From JBOFCO01 sp051646105 (GTDB lineage Bacteria; Pseudomonadota; Alphaproteobacteria; Rhodobacterales; Rhodobacteraceae), in NCBI GenBank assembly GCA_051646105.1, contig JBOFCO010000076.1, positions 1 to 36,603 of the forward strand: a stretch of DNA of 36,603 nucleotides. The letters are read 5' to 3'. Position numbers and translations under genes: made by a program. The notes beneath the pieces are model-generated. The model was not told the origin of the DNA and did not search any database. It saw only the letters and a list, made by a program, of their open reading frames with translations. The number at the start of each line of letters is the position of its first letter. The first letter of the stretch is position 1. Shown here piece after piece: positions 7,060 through 15,783 of the stretch.

Positions 7060-8333
7060 CCCTCCTCCTCACCAACGCCCGTCTGATCGACCCGGAAGCG
7101 CTCACCGACGCCCCCGGCTCCGTCCTCATCGAAAACGGCACCATCGCCGCCCTCAACGCGCCCGCCCCGAAATCCGCCCGTGTCATCGACTGCGGCGGCA
7201 AATGCCTTGCCCCCGGCATCGTCGACATCGGGGTCAAGGTCGGCGAACCGGGGGAGCGGCACAAGGAATCCTTCCGCTCCGCCGGTCTTGCCGCCGCCGC
7301 CGGGGGCGTCACCACCATCGTGGCGCGGCCCGATACGCTGCCTGCCATCGACACGCCGGAACTGCTGGAATTCGTCACCCGCCGCGCGGCAGAGGCATCG
7401 CCCGTCCGCATCCGGCACATGGCGGCGCTGACCAAGGCGCGGGCCGGGCGCGAGATGACCGAGATCGGCTTTTTGCTCGATGCGGGCGCGCTGGCTTTCA
7501 CCGATTGTGATCATGTCACCGGCGACACCAAGGTGCTGTCGCGCGCGCTGTCCTACGCCCGCAGCCTGAACGCGCTGGTGATCGGCCACCCGCAAGACCC
7601 CGGCCTGTCGGGCGGTGCTGCCGTCACCTCTGGCAAATTCGCCTCGCTTCGTGGCCTGCCGGGGGTCTCCCCGATGGCTGAACGCATGGGGTTTGATCGT
7701 GACATGGCGCTGGTTGAGATGACCGGCGTGCGTTACCACGCCGATCAGGTCACATCGGCCCGCACCCTGCCCGCGCTGGAACGGGCGAAGAAGAACGGGC
7801 TGGATGTGACGGCCGGGATTTCGATCCACCACCTGACGCTGAATGATCTGGACGTGGGCGATTACCGCACCTTCTTCAAGCTGACACCGCCGCTCCGGTC
7901 AGAAGACGACCGGCTGGCGATGGTGCAGGCGGTGGCCGACGGGCTGATCGACGTCATCTGTTCCATGCACACCCCGCAGGACGAGGAAAGCAAGCGCCTG
8001 CCGTTCGAGGAAGCTGCCAGCGGCGCGGTCGGGCTGCAAACCCTGCTGCCAGCGGCGATGCGGCTTTATCATGCAGGCGCGTTGACCCTGCCGCAGCTTT
8101 TCCGCGCGCAGTCGCTGAACCCGGCGCGGCGGCTTGGCCTGCCCTCGGGCCGTCTGGCGGTGGGTGCACCCGCCGATCTGGTGCTGTTCGATCCAGATGC
8201 GCCATTCCTGCTGGATCGTTTCACGCTCCGCTCCAAATCCCGCAACACACCCTTTGACGGCCAGCGGATGGAGGGTAAGGTTCTTGCAACCTTTGTCGGT
8301 GGCGAACAGGTCTTCGCCGCAACCGGAGACTGA
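7056..8333 (+). CDS. pyrX: Inactive dihydroorotase-like protein (PyrX/PyrC' type)
   Basis: A 425-residue amidohydrolase-fold protein aligned along its length with type I dihydroorotase (APGIVDI, AAAAGGVTT, ending with ADLVLFDPD and the C-terminal KSRNTPFDG). Key residues are missing. The metal-binding D-x-H-x-H-x-R becomes DIGVKVG, with Gly59, Lys61 and Gly63. The catalytic Asp of the TDHAPH-like motif is Met304 in CSMHTPQ, with Gln308 in place of the second His. It should not hydrolyse dihydroorotate. In Pseudomonas a comparable inactive DHOase is a structural partner of PyrB, and that is the likely role here. ATG 7056 is chosen because it overlaps the previous stop as ATGA; an in-frame ATG at 7041 would overlap more. 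Confidence 0.88.
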   Translation: MTLLLTNARLIDPEALTDAPGSVLIENGTIAALNAPAPKSARVIDCGGKCLAPGIVDIGVKVGEPGERHKESFRSAGLAAAAGGVTTIVARPDTLPAIDTPELLEFVTRRAAEASPVRIRHMAALTKARAGREMTEIGFLLDAGALAFTDCDHVTGDTKVLSRALSYARSLNALVIGHPQDPGLSGGAAVTSGKFASLRGLPGVSPMAERMGFDRDMALVEMTGVRYHADQVTSARTLPALERAKKNGLDVTAGISIHHLTLNDLDVGDYRTFFKLTPPLRSEDDRLAMVQAVADGLIDVICSMHTPQDEESKRLPFEEAASGAVGLQTLLPAAMRLYHAGALTLPQLFRAQSLNPARRLGLPSGRLAVGAPADLVLFDPDAPFLLDRFTLRSKSRNTPFDGQRMEGKVLATFVGGEQVFAATGD

Positions 8334-8336
8334 GCG

Positions 8337-8945
8337 ATGCCGCCCATAGAACATGACTTCGCCACGCTGGCCCTTGTCTTTGTGCTGGCCTATCTTCTGG
8401 GGTCGGTCGCTTTTGGCATGATCGTGACCAAGACGCTTGGCCTGGGCGACCTGCGCAAGATCGGCTCGGGCAACATCGGCGCGACCAACGTCCTGCGCAC
8501 CGGCAACAAGAAGGCTGCGCTGGCGACATTGCTTCTGGATGGCGGCAAGGGCGCTGTCGCCGCGCTGGTGGCGCGTGCCGTGGTGGGTGAGGATGCCGCA
8601 CAACTGGCCGGGCTGGGGGCCTTTGTCGGGCATCTGTTTCCCGTCTGGCTGAATTTTCGGGGCGGCAAGGGTGTGGCGACCTTTATCGGGGTCGTGCTCG
8701 CGCTAAGCTGGCAGATCGGCCTTATGGTCTGCGCCACCTGGCTGCTGGTTGCGGTCGTCACTCGGTATTCGTCGCTGGCGGCGCTGATCGCCGCGGCCCT
8801 GTCGCCGCTCTGGGTGCTGTTCACCGGGCAGGGTCAGGTGTTTTTCCTGCTGATCATCATGACGGCGCTGATCTATTACCGTCACTGGCCCAACATCGCC
8901 CGCCTGAACAGCGGAACAGAGCCAAAAATCGGCGCCAAGACCTGA
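8337..8945 (+). CDS. plsY: Acyl-phosphate:glycerol-3-phosphate acyltransferase PlsY
   Basis: An inner-membrane enzyme that transfers acyl groups from acyl-phosphate to glycerol 3-phosphate, the first acylation in phospholipid synthesis. The 202-residue protein has several membrane helices and three PlsY loops: LRKIGSGNIGATNVLRTGNK (about 36-55), a GGKGAVAA segment, and FPVWLNFRGGKGVATFIG. The start is 3 bases after the pyrX stop, so it is in the same transcription unit. It ends 3 bases before the convergent gshA stop. Confidence 0.95.
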   Translation: MPPIEHDFATLALVFVLAYLLGSVAFGMIVTKTLGLGDLRKIGSGNIGATNVLRTGNKKAALATLLLDGGKGAVAALVARAVVGEDAAQLAGLGAFVGHLFPVWLNFRGGKGVATFIGVVLALSWQIGLMVCATWLLVAVVTRYSSLAALIAAALSPLWVLFTGQGQVFFLLIIMTALIYYRHWPNIARLNSGTEPKIGAKT

Positions 8946-8948
8946 TCG

Positions 8949-10295
8949 CTACAGCCGCGTCGCCTGATAGATGCGGGTCAGATCGCCGCCCCATTCGCCG
9001 CTGTATTCGGCAAGCAGCCGGTCAGCCTGCACCTGACCGCTGTCCAGCGAGGCAACGAGCGGTGCGAGAAAACGCTCCTCTCCATACCCCCGCGCGACGA
9101 GTCCGGCATGGGAAAGGCCGACAGCAGCGCGGGCAAGGTCGGCCAGACGGATGCCCGACGCTTCCCCCGCCAGCGCCTTTTCCGACGCCGCAATGCGCAG
9201 TCCTTCACGTGTCTGGGCATCCCATCCCTTGACCAGATCCCAGGCCGCATCCAGCGCGGTGCCATCATACATCAGCCCCACCCAGAAAGCGGGCAAAGCA
9301 TTCAGATGCGGCACGTCACCTGCATCCGCCCCGCGCATCTCGATATACTTCTTCACGCGTGCTTCGGGGAAAACCGTGGTCATATGATCGGCCCAGTCGG
9401 AAAGGGTCGGCACCTCCCCCGGCAGGGCGGGCAGGCGGCCCTTCATGAAATCGCGGAACGACTGCCCAAGCGCGTTGATGTATTTTCCGTCCCGATAGAC
9501 GAAATACATCGGCACATCCAAAACCCAGTCGACATAGCGCTGATAGCCCATGCCGTCTTCGAACACGAAAGGCAGCAATCCGGTGCGGCTGTCATCCAGC
9601 CCCCGCCAGATGCGGCTGCGCCAGCTGCGATGACCATTGGGCTTACCGTCAAAAAACGGGGATGACGCAAACAGCGCGGTAGCCACAGGTTGCAGGGCCA
9701 GCGCAACACGCAGCTTTTTCACCATGCAGGCTTCGGACTGGAAATCGAGGTTCACCTGAACCGTAGACGTCCGGTACATCATCTGCGTGCCATGGGTTCC
9801 GACGCGGCCCATGTAATCGGTCATCAGACGGTAGCGGCCCTTTGGCATCATCGGCATGTCTTCGTGCCGCCAGATGGGCGCGGCGCCCAACCCGGCAAAT
9901 GCGATGCCCAGCGGCCCGGCAATTGCATGAACTTCGGTCAGATGATTTTCCAGCTCTGCCGCGGTTTCCCCGATGTGCAGGACGGGCGCGCCCGAAAGCT
10001 CGAACTGTCCGCCCGGTTCAAGGCTGACATTGGCCCCGTCACGGGTCAGGCCGATGATCCTGTCCTGCTCCAGCACCGGCTGCCAGTTGAAACGATCGCG
10101 CAGCCCTTCCAGCAATGCGCGGATGGATCGCGGCCCGTCATAGGGCAATGGTTGCAGCGTGTCGGTCAGGTAGCCGAATTTTTCATGCTCGGTCCCGATG
10201 CGCCATTTTTCCCTTGGCTTCTCGCCCGAGGCAATGAATTGCGCAAGCTGGTCAGGGTGTTCGATGGGCCCGCCACCGGATTGTGGGATCGACAT
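8949..10295 (-). CDS. gshA: Glutamate-cysteine ligase (GCS2 / plant-proteobacterial type)
   Basis: Makes gamma-glutamylcysteine, the first and rate-setting step of glutathione synthesis. The 448 residues match the GCS2-type enzymes of alphaproteobacteria and plants rather than the enterobacterial class. Visible features are WRIGTEHEKFGYL near the N-terminus (substrate and metal-binding Glu residues), VSLEPGGQFELSGAP, a TSTVQVNLDFQSE segment, and GDVPHLNALPAFWVGLMYD toward the C-terminus. In plant and some bacterial members activity is redox-controlled by disulfides; I cannot judge that here. It is the last gene of a minus-strand unit after rsmE and a small membrane-protein gene, with 68 bases between. 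Confidence 0.94.
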   Translation of the reverse strand: MSIPQSGGGPIEHPDQLAQFIASGEKPREKWRIGTEHEKFGYLTDTLQPLPYDGPRSIRALLEGLRDRFNWQPVLEQDRIIGLTRDGANVSLEPGGQFELSGAPVLHIGETAAELENHLTEVHAIAGPLGIAFAGLGAAPIWRHEDMPMMPKGRYRLMTDYMGRVGTHGTQMMYRTSTVQVNLDFQSEACMVKKLRVALALQPVATALFASSPFFDGKPNGHRSWRSRIWRGLDDSRTGLLPFVFEDGMGYQRYVDWVLDVPMYFVYRDGKYINALGQSFRDFMKGRLPALPGEVPTLSDWADHMTTVFPEARVKKYIEMRGADAGDVPHLNALPAFWVGLMYDGTALDAAWDLVKGWDAQTREGLRIAASEKALAGEASGIRLADLARAAVGLSHAGLVARGYGEERFLAPLVASLDSGQVQADRLLAEYSGEWGGDLTRIYQATRL

Positions 10296-10363
10296 TTCCG
10301 CCTCAATGGCTTGCGTTCGGAAGGCAACAGGTGACTTGGCGGGCAGCCCGAGTCAAGGGGCAG

Positions 10364-10891
10364 TCAAGCGCCGGTTCGCCCGGTATCAGCCGTTAGTATG
10401 ATCGTGTCGCGCTGCCAGAGCGGCCCGGTCGATCCGGGTGCATCCAGCGCGGCGGTAAAAGCGCCCAGATCGATGCCGGGAAGCGTAACGAAGGCATCAT
10501 ACAACTGGGCCGCTCCTTCCGCAGCGACGGGAATCAGCAACGCCTGCCCGTCCGCCTGCTTCAGCCGCCAATGCGCGCGCCCCCTGATATCGACACGCCG
10601 GATTTCGACCAGTTCCCGAATTGAAACGAATCCGCCGCCGTCGGGTCCGAAATAGGCGAGCTGGGCTTCGTCCACCTCGACCAGACCGGGGGCGTTCGGG
10701 GCAAGCTGGAACCTTTCGCGACGCATGGCACCGATGGCGAGGCCCGTTGCGGCCAGCCCGACGACGAAGCCGACCCCGGTCATGATCCAGCCACCGCGCG
10801 ATGTTGTCCAGATCGCCACACACAGCACGGCCAGAGCAAACAGGGATTCTAAATGGTTGCGAAGGAAAGCGGTAATGCCGGGGCGGATCAT
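10364..10891 (-). CDS. Hypothetical membrane protein between rsmE and gshA
   Basis: A 175-residue protein with two predicted membrane helices in the first 65 residues and a soluble C-terminal region rich in beta-type sequence (GGGFVSIRELVEIRRVDI, HWRLKQADGQALLIPV). This layout resembles small bacterial PH-like membrane proteins, but no family can be named from sequence alone. ATG 10889-10891 overlaps the rsmE stop as ATGA, which decides the start over a longer in-frame alternative. The position in the rsmE-gshA unit suggests co-expression and not a specific shared pathway. Confidence 0.82.
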   Translation of the reverse strand: MIRPGITAFLRNHLESLFALAVLCVAIWTTSRGGWIMTGVGFVVGLAATGLAIGAMRRERFQLAPNAPGLVEVDEAQLAYFGPDGGGFVSIRELVEIRRVDIRGRAHWRLKQADGQALLIPVAAEGAAQLYDAFVTLPGIDLGAFTAALDAPGSTGPLWQRDTIILTADTGRTGA

Positions 10892-11637
10892 GACCAATCC
10901 CCCAGATGTGCCTGCCACAGGGTTAGCGCCGCAACCGCCGCCGTGTCGGCACGCAGGATGCGCGGCCCAAGACCGATCACCTGCACGAAGGGCAGGCCGC
11001 GCAATCTGGTCCGCTCGGCATCGGAAAATCCGCCCTCGGGTCCGATCAGGATCGCAGCCGGCCCATCACGGCGCATATCGCGCGCCACCTGTGGCAGCAG
11101 CCGTGCCGGACCTCCGCCCACCTCGCTTTCATCCGCAAAGAACAGGATACGATCCTTGGACCAGTCGGTCAGTATGGCCGACAGCGGGCGCAGATCGCGG
11201 ACCTCTGGCACGAAGGTTCCCCCGCACTGTTCGGCTGCCTCGATCGCATGGGCCTGAAGCCGGTCCTGGCGGATGCGTTCGGAATTTGTGAAATCCGTCT
11301 GGACAGGCTGGATCATCGCAGCACCTAGTTCGGCGGCCTTTTCCACGATGAAGTCGGTGCGGGTCTTCTTGATCGGGGCAAACAGCAGCCAAAGGTCGGG
11401 CGGCAGTTGCAAGGGACGGGTCTGCTCAACACAGGCAAGGGTCCCCTGACGCTTGCCTGCGTCTGCCACTTCGGCCCGCCACTCGCCATCGCGGCCGTTG
11501 AACAGAAGCACCTGCCCACTGACTGCCAGCCGCATCACGCCAAACAGGTAATGCGCCTGATCGGCATTCAGCGCGACCGGCAGCCCTGGTCCAAGGGGCT
11601 GATCCACATACAGCCGGATTTTCGCAGACGACGACAA
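10888..11637 (-). CDS. rsmE: 16S rRNA (uracil-1498-N3)-methyltransferase RsmE
   Basis: Methylates N3 of U1498 in 16S rRNA using SAM. The protein has a PUA-like N-terminus (AKIRLYVDQP, QAHYLFGVMRL) and a SPOUT C-terminal domain with the knot segments LIGPEGGFSDAE and LGPRILRADTAAVAAL. No ATG fits the family's start. A TTG at 11635-11637 preceded by GAGGGG gives 249 residues beginning S-S-S-A-K-I-R; a GTG four codons upstream is the alternative. The frame stays open to 11817, but using that would overlap ubiA. About 150 bases separate it from divergent ubiA, and it overlaps the following membrane-protein gene by 4 bases. Confidence 0.9.
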   Translation of the reverse strand: MSSSAKIRLYVDQPLGPGLPVALNADQAHYLFGVMRLAVSGQVLLFNGRDGEWRAEVADAGKRQGTLACVEQTRPLQLPPDLWLLFAPIKKTRTDFIVEKAAELGAAMIQPVQTDFTNSERIRQDRLQAHAIEAAEQCGGTFVPEVRDLRPLSAILTDWSKDRILFFADESEVGGGPARLLPQVARDMRRDGPAAILIGPEGGFSDAERTRLRGLPFVQVIGLGPRILRADTAAVAALTLWQAHLGDWS

Positions 11638-11788
11638 TTCACCCCTCACACGACAGATCGTCGCACCCTGCGCCACAAAGACTCCGGTTTTCGGGCGGAT
11701 GCAAGGGGCGGCACCATCAGCCCCTTCGGATTGTGTGGGTGCGGTCATCTGCACTAAATGGGCACACGAAGCCAAGGAAAGCGGTGCC

Positions 11789-12754
11789 ATGACTGATCCC
11801 CGGACCATAGCCGACAATGCGGGTGCCGTTTCCGACGCTCCGGGCGGGAACTGGGTTGATCGCTACGCCCCGCCCGGCACGCGACCCTATTTGCGGCTCA
11901 GCCGCGCAGACCGGCCCATTGGCACCTGGCTTCTGCTGATCCCCTGCCTGTGGGGGGTTCTGCTGGCTGCGCTGACGGACGCACCAAGATTGTGGGACAT
12001 CTGGATCGCGGTTGGCTGCGCCCTGGGGGCCTTTCTGATGCGCGGGGCTGGTTGCACCTGGAACGACATCACCGACCGCCATATCGACACGCAGGTGGCC
12101 CGAACCCGGTCGCGTCCGCTGCCGTCCGGCCAGGTCAGTGTGAAACAGGCGCTGGTCTGGATGGTGGCGCAGGCGCTTTTGGCTTTTGCGATCCTGCTGA
12201 CATACAACAAGGCTGCGGTCCTGCTGGGCGTAGGGTCGCTGGCGCTGGTGGCGATCTATCCTTTTGCAAAGCGCTTTACCTGGTGGCCACAGGTGTTTCT
12301 GGGACTGGCCTTTAACTGGGGCGCGCTGGTCGCCTGGGCCATGCACAGGGGCAGCGTCGAATGGCCGTCTGTCATGCTGTATCTGTCGGGCATCGCCTGG
12401 ACGCTGTTCTATGACACGATCTATGCCCATCAGGACAAGGAGGATGACGCGCTGATCGGGGTGAAATCCACCGCGCGCCTTTTCGGCACCGACACGAAGC
12501 GTTGGCTGGGCGGCTTTCTGGTGCTTACGGTTACGCTGATGACGCTGGCGATCCTGCTGGCGCTGTTGCCGCAGGCAAGCCCGGTGCGGCTGGCGTTGGC
12601 GCTTTGCGGGGCATGGGCACTGGGGTTGCACCTGTTCTGGCAAGTGCAGCGGCTTGACCCGGAAGACCCTGTAATCTGCCTGCGCCTGTTCCGGTCGAAC
12701 CGCGATGCCGGGCTTTTGACCACGCTGTTTCTTGCCCTTGGGCTTCTCGCCTGA
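11789..12754 (+). CDS. ubiA: 4-hydroxybenzoate octaprenyltransferase UbiA
   Basis: An integral membrane prenyltransferase that attaches the polyprenyl chain to 4-hydroxybenzoate in ubiquinone synthesis. The 321-residue protein has LSRADRPIGTWLLLIPCLWG at the start of the membrane core. The first Asp-rich magnesium/pyrophosphate motif is in GCTWNDITDRHID, and the second is in DTIYAHQDKEDD. Multiple hydrophobic helices follow. ATG 11789 has AAGGAAAG 8 to 15 bases upstream. The frame is open 30 codons further upstream, but that part is not UbiA-like. Divergent from rsmE. Confidence 0.95.
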   Translation: MTDPRTIADNAGAVSDAPGGNWVDRYAPPGTRPYLRLSRADRPIGTWLLLIPCLWGVLLAALTDAPRLWDIWIAVGCALGAFLMRGAGCTWNDITDRHIDTQVARTRSRPLPSGQVSVKQALVWMVAQALLAFAILLTYNKAAVLLGVGSLALVAIYPFAKRFTWWPQVFLGLAFNWGALVAWAMHRGSVEWPSVMLYLSGIAWTLFYDTIYAHQDKEDDALIGVKSTARLFGTDTKRWLGGFLVLTVTLMTLAILLALLPQASPVRLALALCGAWALGLHLFWQVQRLDPEDPVICLRLFRSNRDAGLLTTLFLALGLLA

Positions 12755-12827
12755 TTGAAGGTTGAGCAACAGGGGCATATGGAGAGCGGCAGCAGACCGC
12801 TGCTTGCGGTGCCGTAAGGAAGTCCGG

Positions 12828-14750
12828 ATGAAATATTCGCCCCGTGTCCTTGGCCTTGCCGCCTTTGTCCTTGCGGCGACGATTTCGCTGCTAGCGGCAA
12901 GCTGGGCGGTGCGGATCATTGAAAACCGCTCGCGCGAAGCGGTGAATACCGCGATCATCACAGGCGGGCAATCCTGGGCGACGGTCGAGGCGGATGGTCT
13001 GCAACTGCGCATTTCGGGCACTGCCCCAAGCGAGGCACAGCGGTTTCGCGCTCTTAGCGTGGCGGGCAGCGTGATCGACGATTCCCGCGTGATCGATGCG
13101 ATCGAGGTGGCCGAGGGCGCATCCGTCGCAGCGCCGGATTTCGTGGTGGAAATCCTGAGCAACGATCAAGGCATTTCTCTGATTGGTCTGGTGCCGACAT
13201 CGGTTGGCAAGGAGACCGTGGTCGAGGCAGTGACGGCAATCGACAGCGCGCGTGGCGTCACCGACATGCTGGAAACCGCAGATTATCCTGTGCCAGACGG
13301 CTGGGAAAATGCTCTGGCCTTTGGCATCGACGCGCTGGCGCAACTGCCCCGCGCCAAGATCTCGGTCCGCCACAACGCTGTCACGCTGACAGCTATCGGC
13401 GATTCCGCCGAGGAAAAGGCCCGACTGGAACGCAAGCTGGCGGCGGATGCCCCGGACGGGGTTCTGGTGACCGTGGTCATCACCGCGCCGCGCCCAGTCA
13501 TCACTCCCTATATGTTGCGCTTCCTGATCGACGCAGATGGCGCGCGTTTCGACGCCTGTTCTGCCGATACGGAGGAAGCCCGGACCCGCATCCTGACCGC
13601 CGCCACGGTGGCGGGGGCAACGGGTGCGGTCGACTGCACTGTGGGTCTTGGCGCGCCATCGCCCCGGTGGGCCGAGGCGGCGGAGCAGGCCATCGGCGCA
13701 CTTGCCGAACTTGGCGGCGGCAGCATCACCATTGCCGATGCCGATGTGTCGCTTATTGCTGCGGAAACCGTCAGCCAGCGTGATTTCGACCGCGTGGTGG
13801 GGGAACTTGATGCCGATCTTCCGGAAGTGTTTTCCCTGCAAGCTGTGCTGACACCAAAGCCGGTTCCGGGCACAAGCGAAGGCCCCCCGCAATTCACCGC
13901 AACCCTGGCCGAGGATGGTCGTGTCGACCTGCGCGGGCTGTTGTCTAACCCCGAACTGGCCAAGACTGTCGAAAACTATGCCCGCGCCCGTTTCGGGGCG
14001 GAAAAGGTGTATATGGCCACGCGCAACGAAACCGCCCTGCCGCGTGGCTGGCCGGTCCGTGTGTTGGCCGGTCTTGGCGCGCTGGCGGAAGTGTCGCAGG
14101 GCAGCGTGACGGTGGAACCGGAAATGCTGCGCATCGAGGGTGCCAGCGGTGACCGGCAGACGAACGACCGGATTTCGGCGCTGTTGACCGAATTGCTGGG
14201 TCCGGGGGCAGAGTTCCGCATTCAGGTTCGCTATGATGCCGCGCTTGATCCGCTGGCCGCGCTGCCAACGCCCGAGGAATGCGTGAAGCGCATCGGCACG
14301 ATCCTGTCGACACAAAAGATCAGCTTTGAACCGGGATCCCCGACCATCGATTCCGGCGCGTTGAAAACCGTCGACGAAATCGCCAATGTCCTGAAAGGCT
14401 GCCCCGAAATGCAGATCGAGATCGCCGGACATACGGACGACCAGGGGCGAGAGGAAATGAACCTGAACCTGTCGCAGCAGCGGGCCGAGGCGGTTTTGCA
14501 GGCGCTGATGCAGCGGCGCGTGCTGACGGCGGGCATCACCGCCAAGGGCTACGGAGAGGCGGTGCCGATCGCTGACAACGACAGCGAAGCCGGACGCGAA
14601 TCCAATCGCCGCATCGAATTTACCTTGACCCCGCCGCCTGCAACGGGTGAACAGCCGGAAGCGCCCGCCGGGGGGGCAGCGCCCGAAGCCCAGTCGGCTG
14701 ACGACGGTGCCACGGGGGAACAAGAACAAGGTTCTGGAGACGGCGAATGA
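12828..14750 (+). CDS. Large OmpA-family protein with BON-like repeats
   Basis: A 640-residue envelope protein. An N-terminal hydrophobic segment (about residues 8-27) acts as signal or anchor. A long middle region follows with repeated alpha/beta units such as GLQLRISGTAPSEAQRFRAL and GISLIGLVPTSVGKETVVEA, which look like BON-type domains. The peptidoglycan-binding OmpA C-domain lies at about 495-605, with ISFEPGSPTID, IAGHTDDQG and the SQQRAEAV helix, ending in SNRRIEFTL. A Glu/Gly/Ala-rich tail closes the protein. ATG 12828 is preceded by TAAGGAAG. Its stop overlaps the start of the next gene. A cell-wall-linked envelope role is known for the family; the specific partner is unknown. Confidence 0.88.
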   Translation: MKYSPRVLGLAAFVLAATISLLAASWAVRIIENRSREAVNTAIITGGQSWATVEADGLQLRISGTAPSEAQRFRALSVAGSVIDDSRVIDAIEVAEGASVAAPDFVVEILSNDQGISLIGLVPTSVGKETVVEAVTAIDSARGVTDMLETADYPVPDGWENALAFGIDALAQLPRAKISVRHNAVTLTAIGDSAEEKARLERKLAADAPDGVLVTVVITAPRPVITPYMLRFLIDADGARFDACSADTEEARTRILTAATVAGATGAVDCTVGLGAPSPRWAEAAEQAIGALAELGGGSITIADADVSLIAAETVSQRDFDRVVGELDADLPEVFSLQAVLTPKPVPGTSEGPPQFTATLAEDGRVDLRGLLSNPELAKTVENYARARFGAEKVYMATRNETALPRGWPVRVLAGLGALAEVSQGSVTVEPEMLRIEGASGDRQTNDRISALLTELLGPGAEFRIQVRYDAALDPLAALPTPEECVKRIGTILSTQKISFEPGSPTIDSGALKTVDEIANVLKGCPEMQIEIAGHTDDQGREEMNLNLSQQRAEAVLQALMQRRVLTAGITAKGYGEAVPIADNDSEAGRESNRRIEFTLTPPPATGEQPEAPAGGAAPEAQSADDGATGEQEQGSGDGE

Positions 14751-15079
14751 ACCGCACCGAATTCATCATCGCCACGGCGATCATCCTTTTCGTCGCCTTT
14801 GGCCTTGGCTGGTTCGCCTGCTGGCTGATGCATCGCTTCACCCGCGTCACACAGGCCGATATCGGGGAACTTGACCATATGGCCCGGTCCCTGCACGAGG
14901 CCGAGGAAACCCGCGATCAGGCACTGGCCTATCTGGCCACGCGCGAGGCCGAACTGGGCAGCCAGATCAACCAGACAGAGGCTGAATTGCGCGCTGCGAT
15001 GGACGGCCTGCATGACGCAAGGCGAGAGGCGGAAGATTTGCGGCAGTATATTGAACGGGTCAGCAAGGCACGGGGATAG
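14747..15079 (+). CDS. Small membrane-anchored coiled-coil protein
   Basis: A 110-residue protein whose ATG overlaps the stop of the OmpA-family gene by 4 bases, so the two are almost certainly co-translated. Residues 6-27 form one membrane helix. The remaining 80 residues are charged and heptad-like (EAEETRDQALAYLATREAEL and onward), predicting a coiled coil facing one side of the membrane. It resembles no enzyme. Its tight coupling suggests it works with the OmpA-type protein, for example as an inner-membrane partner, but that is inference. It is convergent with moaE, with 8 bases between the stops. Confidence 0.8.
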   Translation: MNRTEFIIATAIILFVAFGLGWFACWLMHRFTRVTQADIGELDHMARSLHEAEETRDQALAYLATREAELGSQINQTEAELRAAMDGLHDARREAEDLRQYIERVSKARG

Positions 15080-15087
15080 GGCGGCGG

Positions 15088-15531
15088 CTATCGCCAGCGC
15101 GCCAGTGCGTCTTCATCTTCATCCTTGGCTGCAACCCATTCGGCACCGGCCGGGCCATATTCCTTTTTCCAGAACGGCGCCCGCGATTTCAGGTAATCCA
15201 TCAGGAAGTCCGCGGCCGCAAAGGCGCCCGCCCGGTGTGGCGCCGCCGTAGCAACCATCATGATCGGATCGCCCGGCTGCATCGTGCCGTGGCGGTGGAT
15301 TACCATGGCGCCGGTCAGGCCCCAGCGCGCGGATGCCTTGTCCAGCATTCCGGCAATGGCACGTTCGGTCATGCCGGGATAGTGCTCGATCTCCATCCGC
15401 GACAGGCCGCCCGGCACATCGCGAACGATCCCGGTGAAGCTGACAACTGCGCCCGCCCCCGTCGCGCCCGCCGTGAAGCAGGCGAGTTCCGCGCCAGCGT
15501 CAAACGTTTCGGTCTGGACACGGACCACCAT
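15088..15531 (-). CDS. moaE: Molybdopterin synthase catalytic subunit MoaE
   Basis: The large subunit of molybdopterin synthase, which transfers sulfur from MoaD-thiocarboxylate to cPMP to form the dithiolene. The 147-residue protein has ISHRHG-like segments of the family (AMVIHRHGTMQPGD), AAPHRAGAFAAADFLMD and the active-site lysine region PFWKKEYGPAGAEWV near residue 120. It follows moaD after 3 bases on the same strand, giving the usual moaD-moaE pair that also continues from pgsA. Confidence 0.95.
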   Translation of the reverse strand: MVVRVQTETFDAGAELACFTAGATGAGAVVSFTGIVRDVPGGLSRMEIEHYPGMTERAIAGMLDKASARWGLTGAMVIHRHGTMQPGDPIMMVATAAPHRAGAFAAADFLMDYLKSRAPFWKKEYGPAGAEWVAAKDEDEDALARWR

Positions 15532-15534
15532 CGT

Positions 15535-15783
15535 TCAGCCCCCGGTCATCGGCGGGAAGAATGCCACTTCGCGTACGCCTTTCAGCGGCGCATCGAAATC
15601 GGCCAGTTCCTGATCCAGCGCAACGCGCAGGGCGCTGATATCGGCAAAGGCCGCTGCATAGCGGTCCTCGCGTCCGCGCAGCTCCTCAACCAGATCGTTC
15701 ACTGTCACAGCACCGGTTTCCACCCGCTCTTTCGGCAGGCCGATGCGTTCCCGCACCCAAGCGAAATACAGAACGTCGATCAT
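15535..15783 (-). CDS. moaD: Molybdopterin synthase sulfur carrier subunit MoaD
   Basis: An 82-residue ubiquitin-like protein that ends in the required Gly-Gly (FFPPMTGG), which is adenylylated and thiocarboxylated before donating sulfur to cPMP with MoaE. It begins IDVLYFAWVRERIG, a normal first beta strand and helix. The ATG overlaps the pgsA stop by 4 bases, and moaE starts 3 bases after its stop, so the three genes form one unit. Confidence 0.95.
   Translation of the reverse strand: MIDVLYFAWVRERIGLPKERVETGAVTVNDLVEELRGREDRYAAAFADISALRVALDQELADFDAPLKGVREVAFFPPMTGG

Noticed and set aside
12891..14729. 612-residue minus-strand frame opposite the OmpA-family gene
   Set aside because: Antisense shadow with biased composition; the plus-strand protein has clear OmpA motifs and coupled neighbours.
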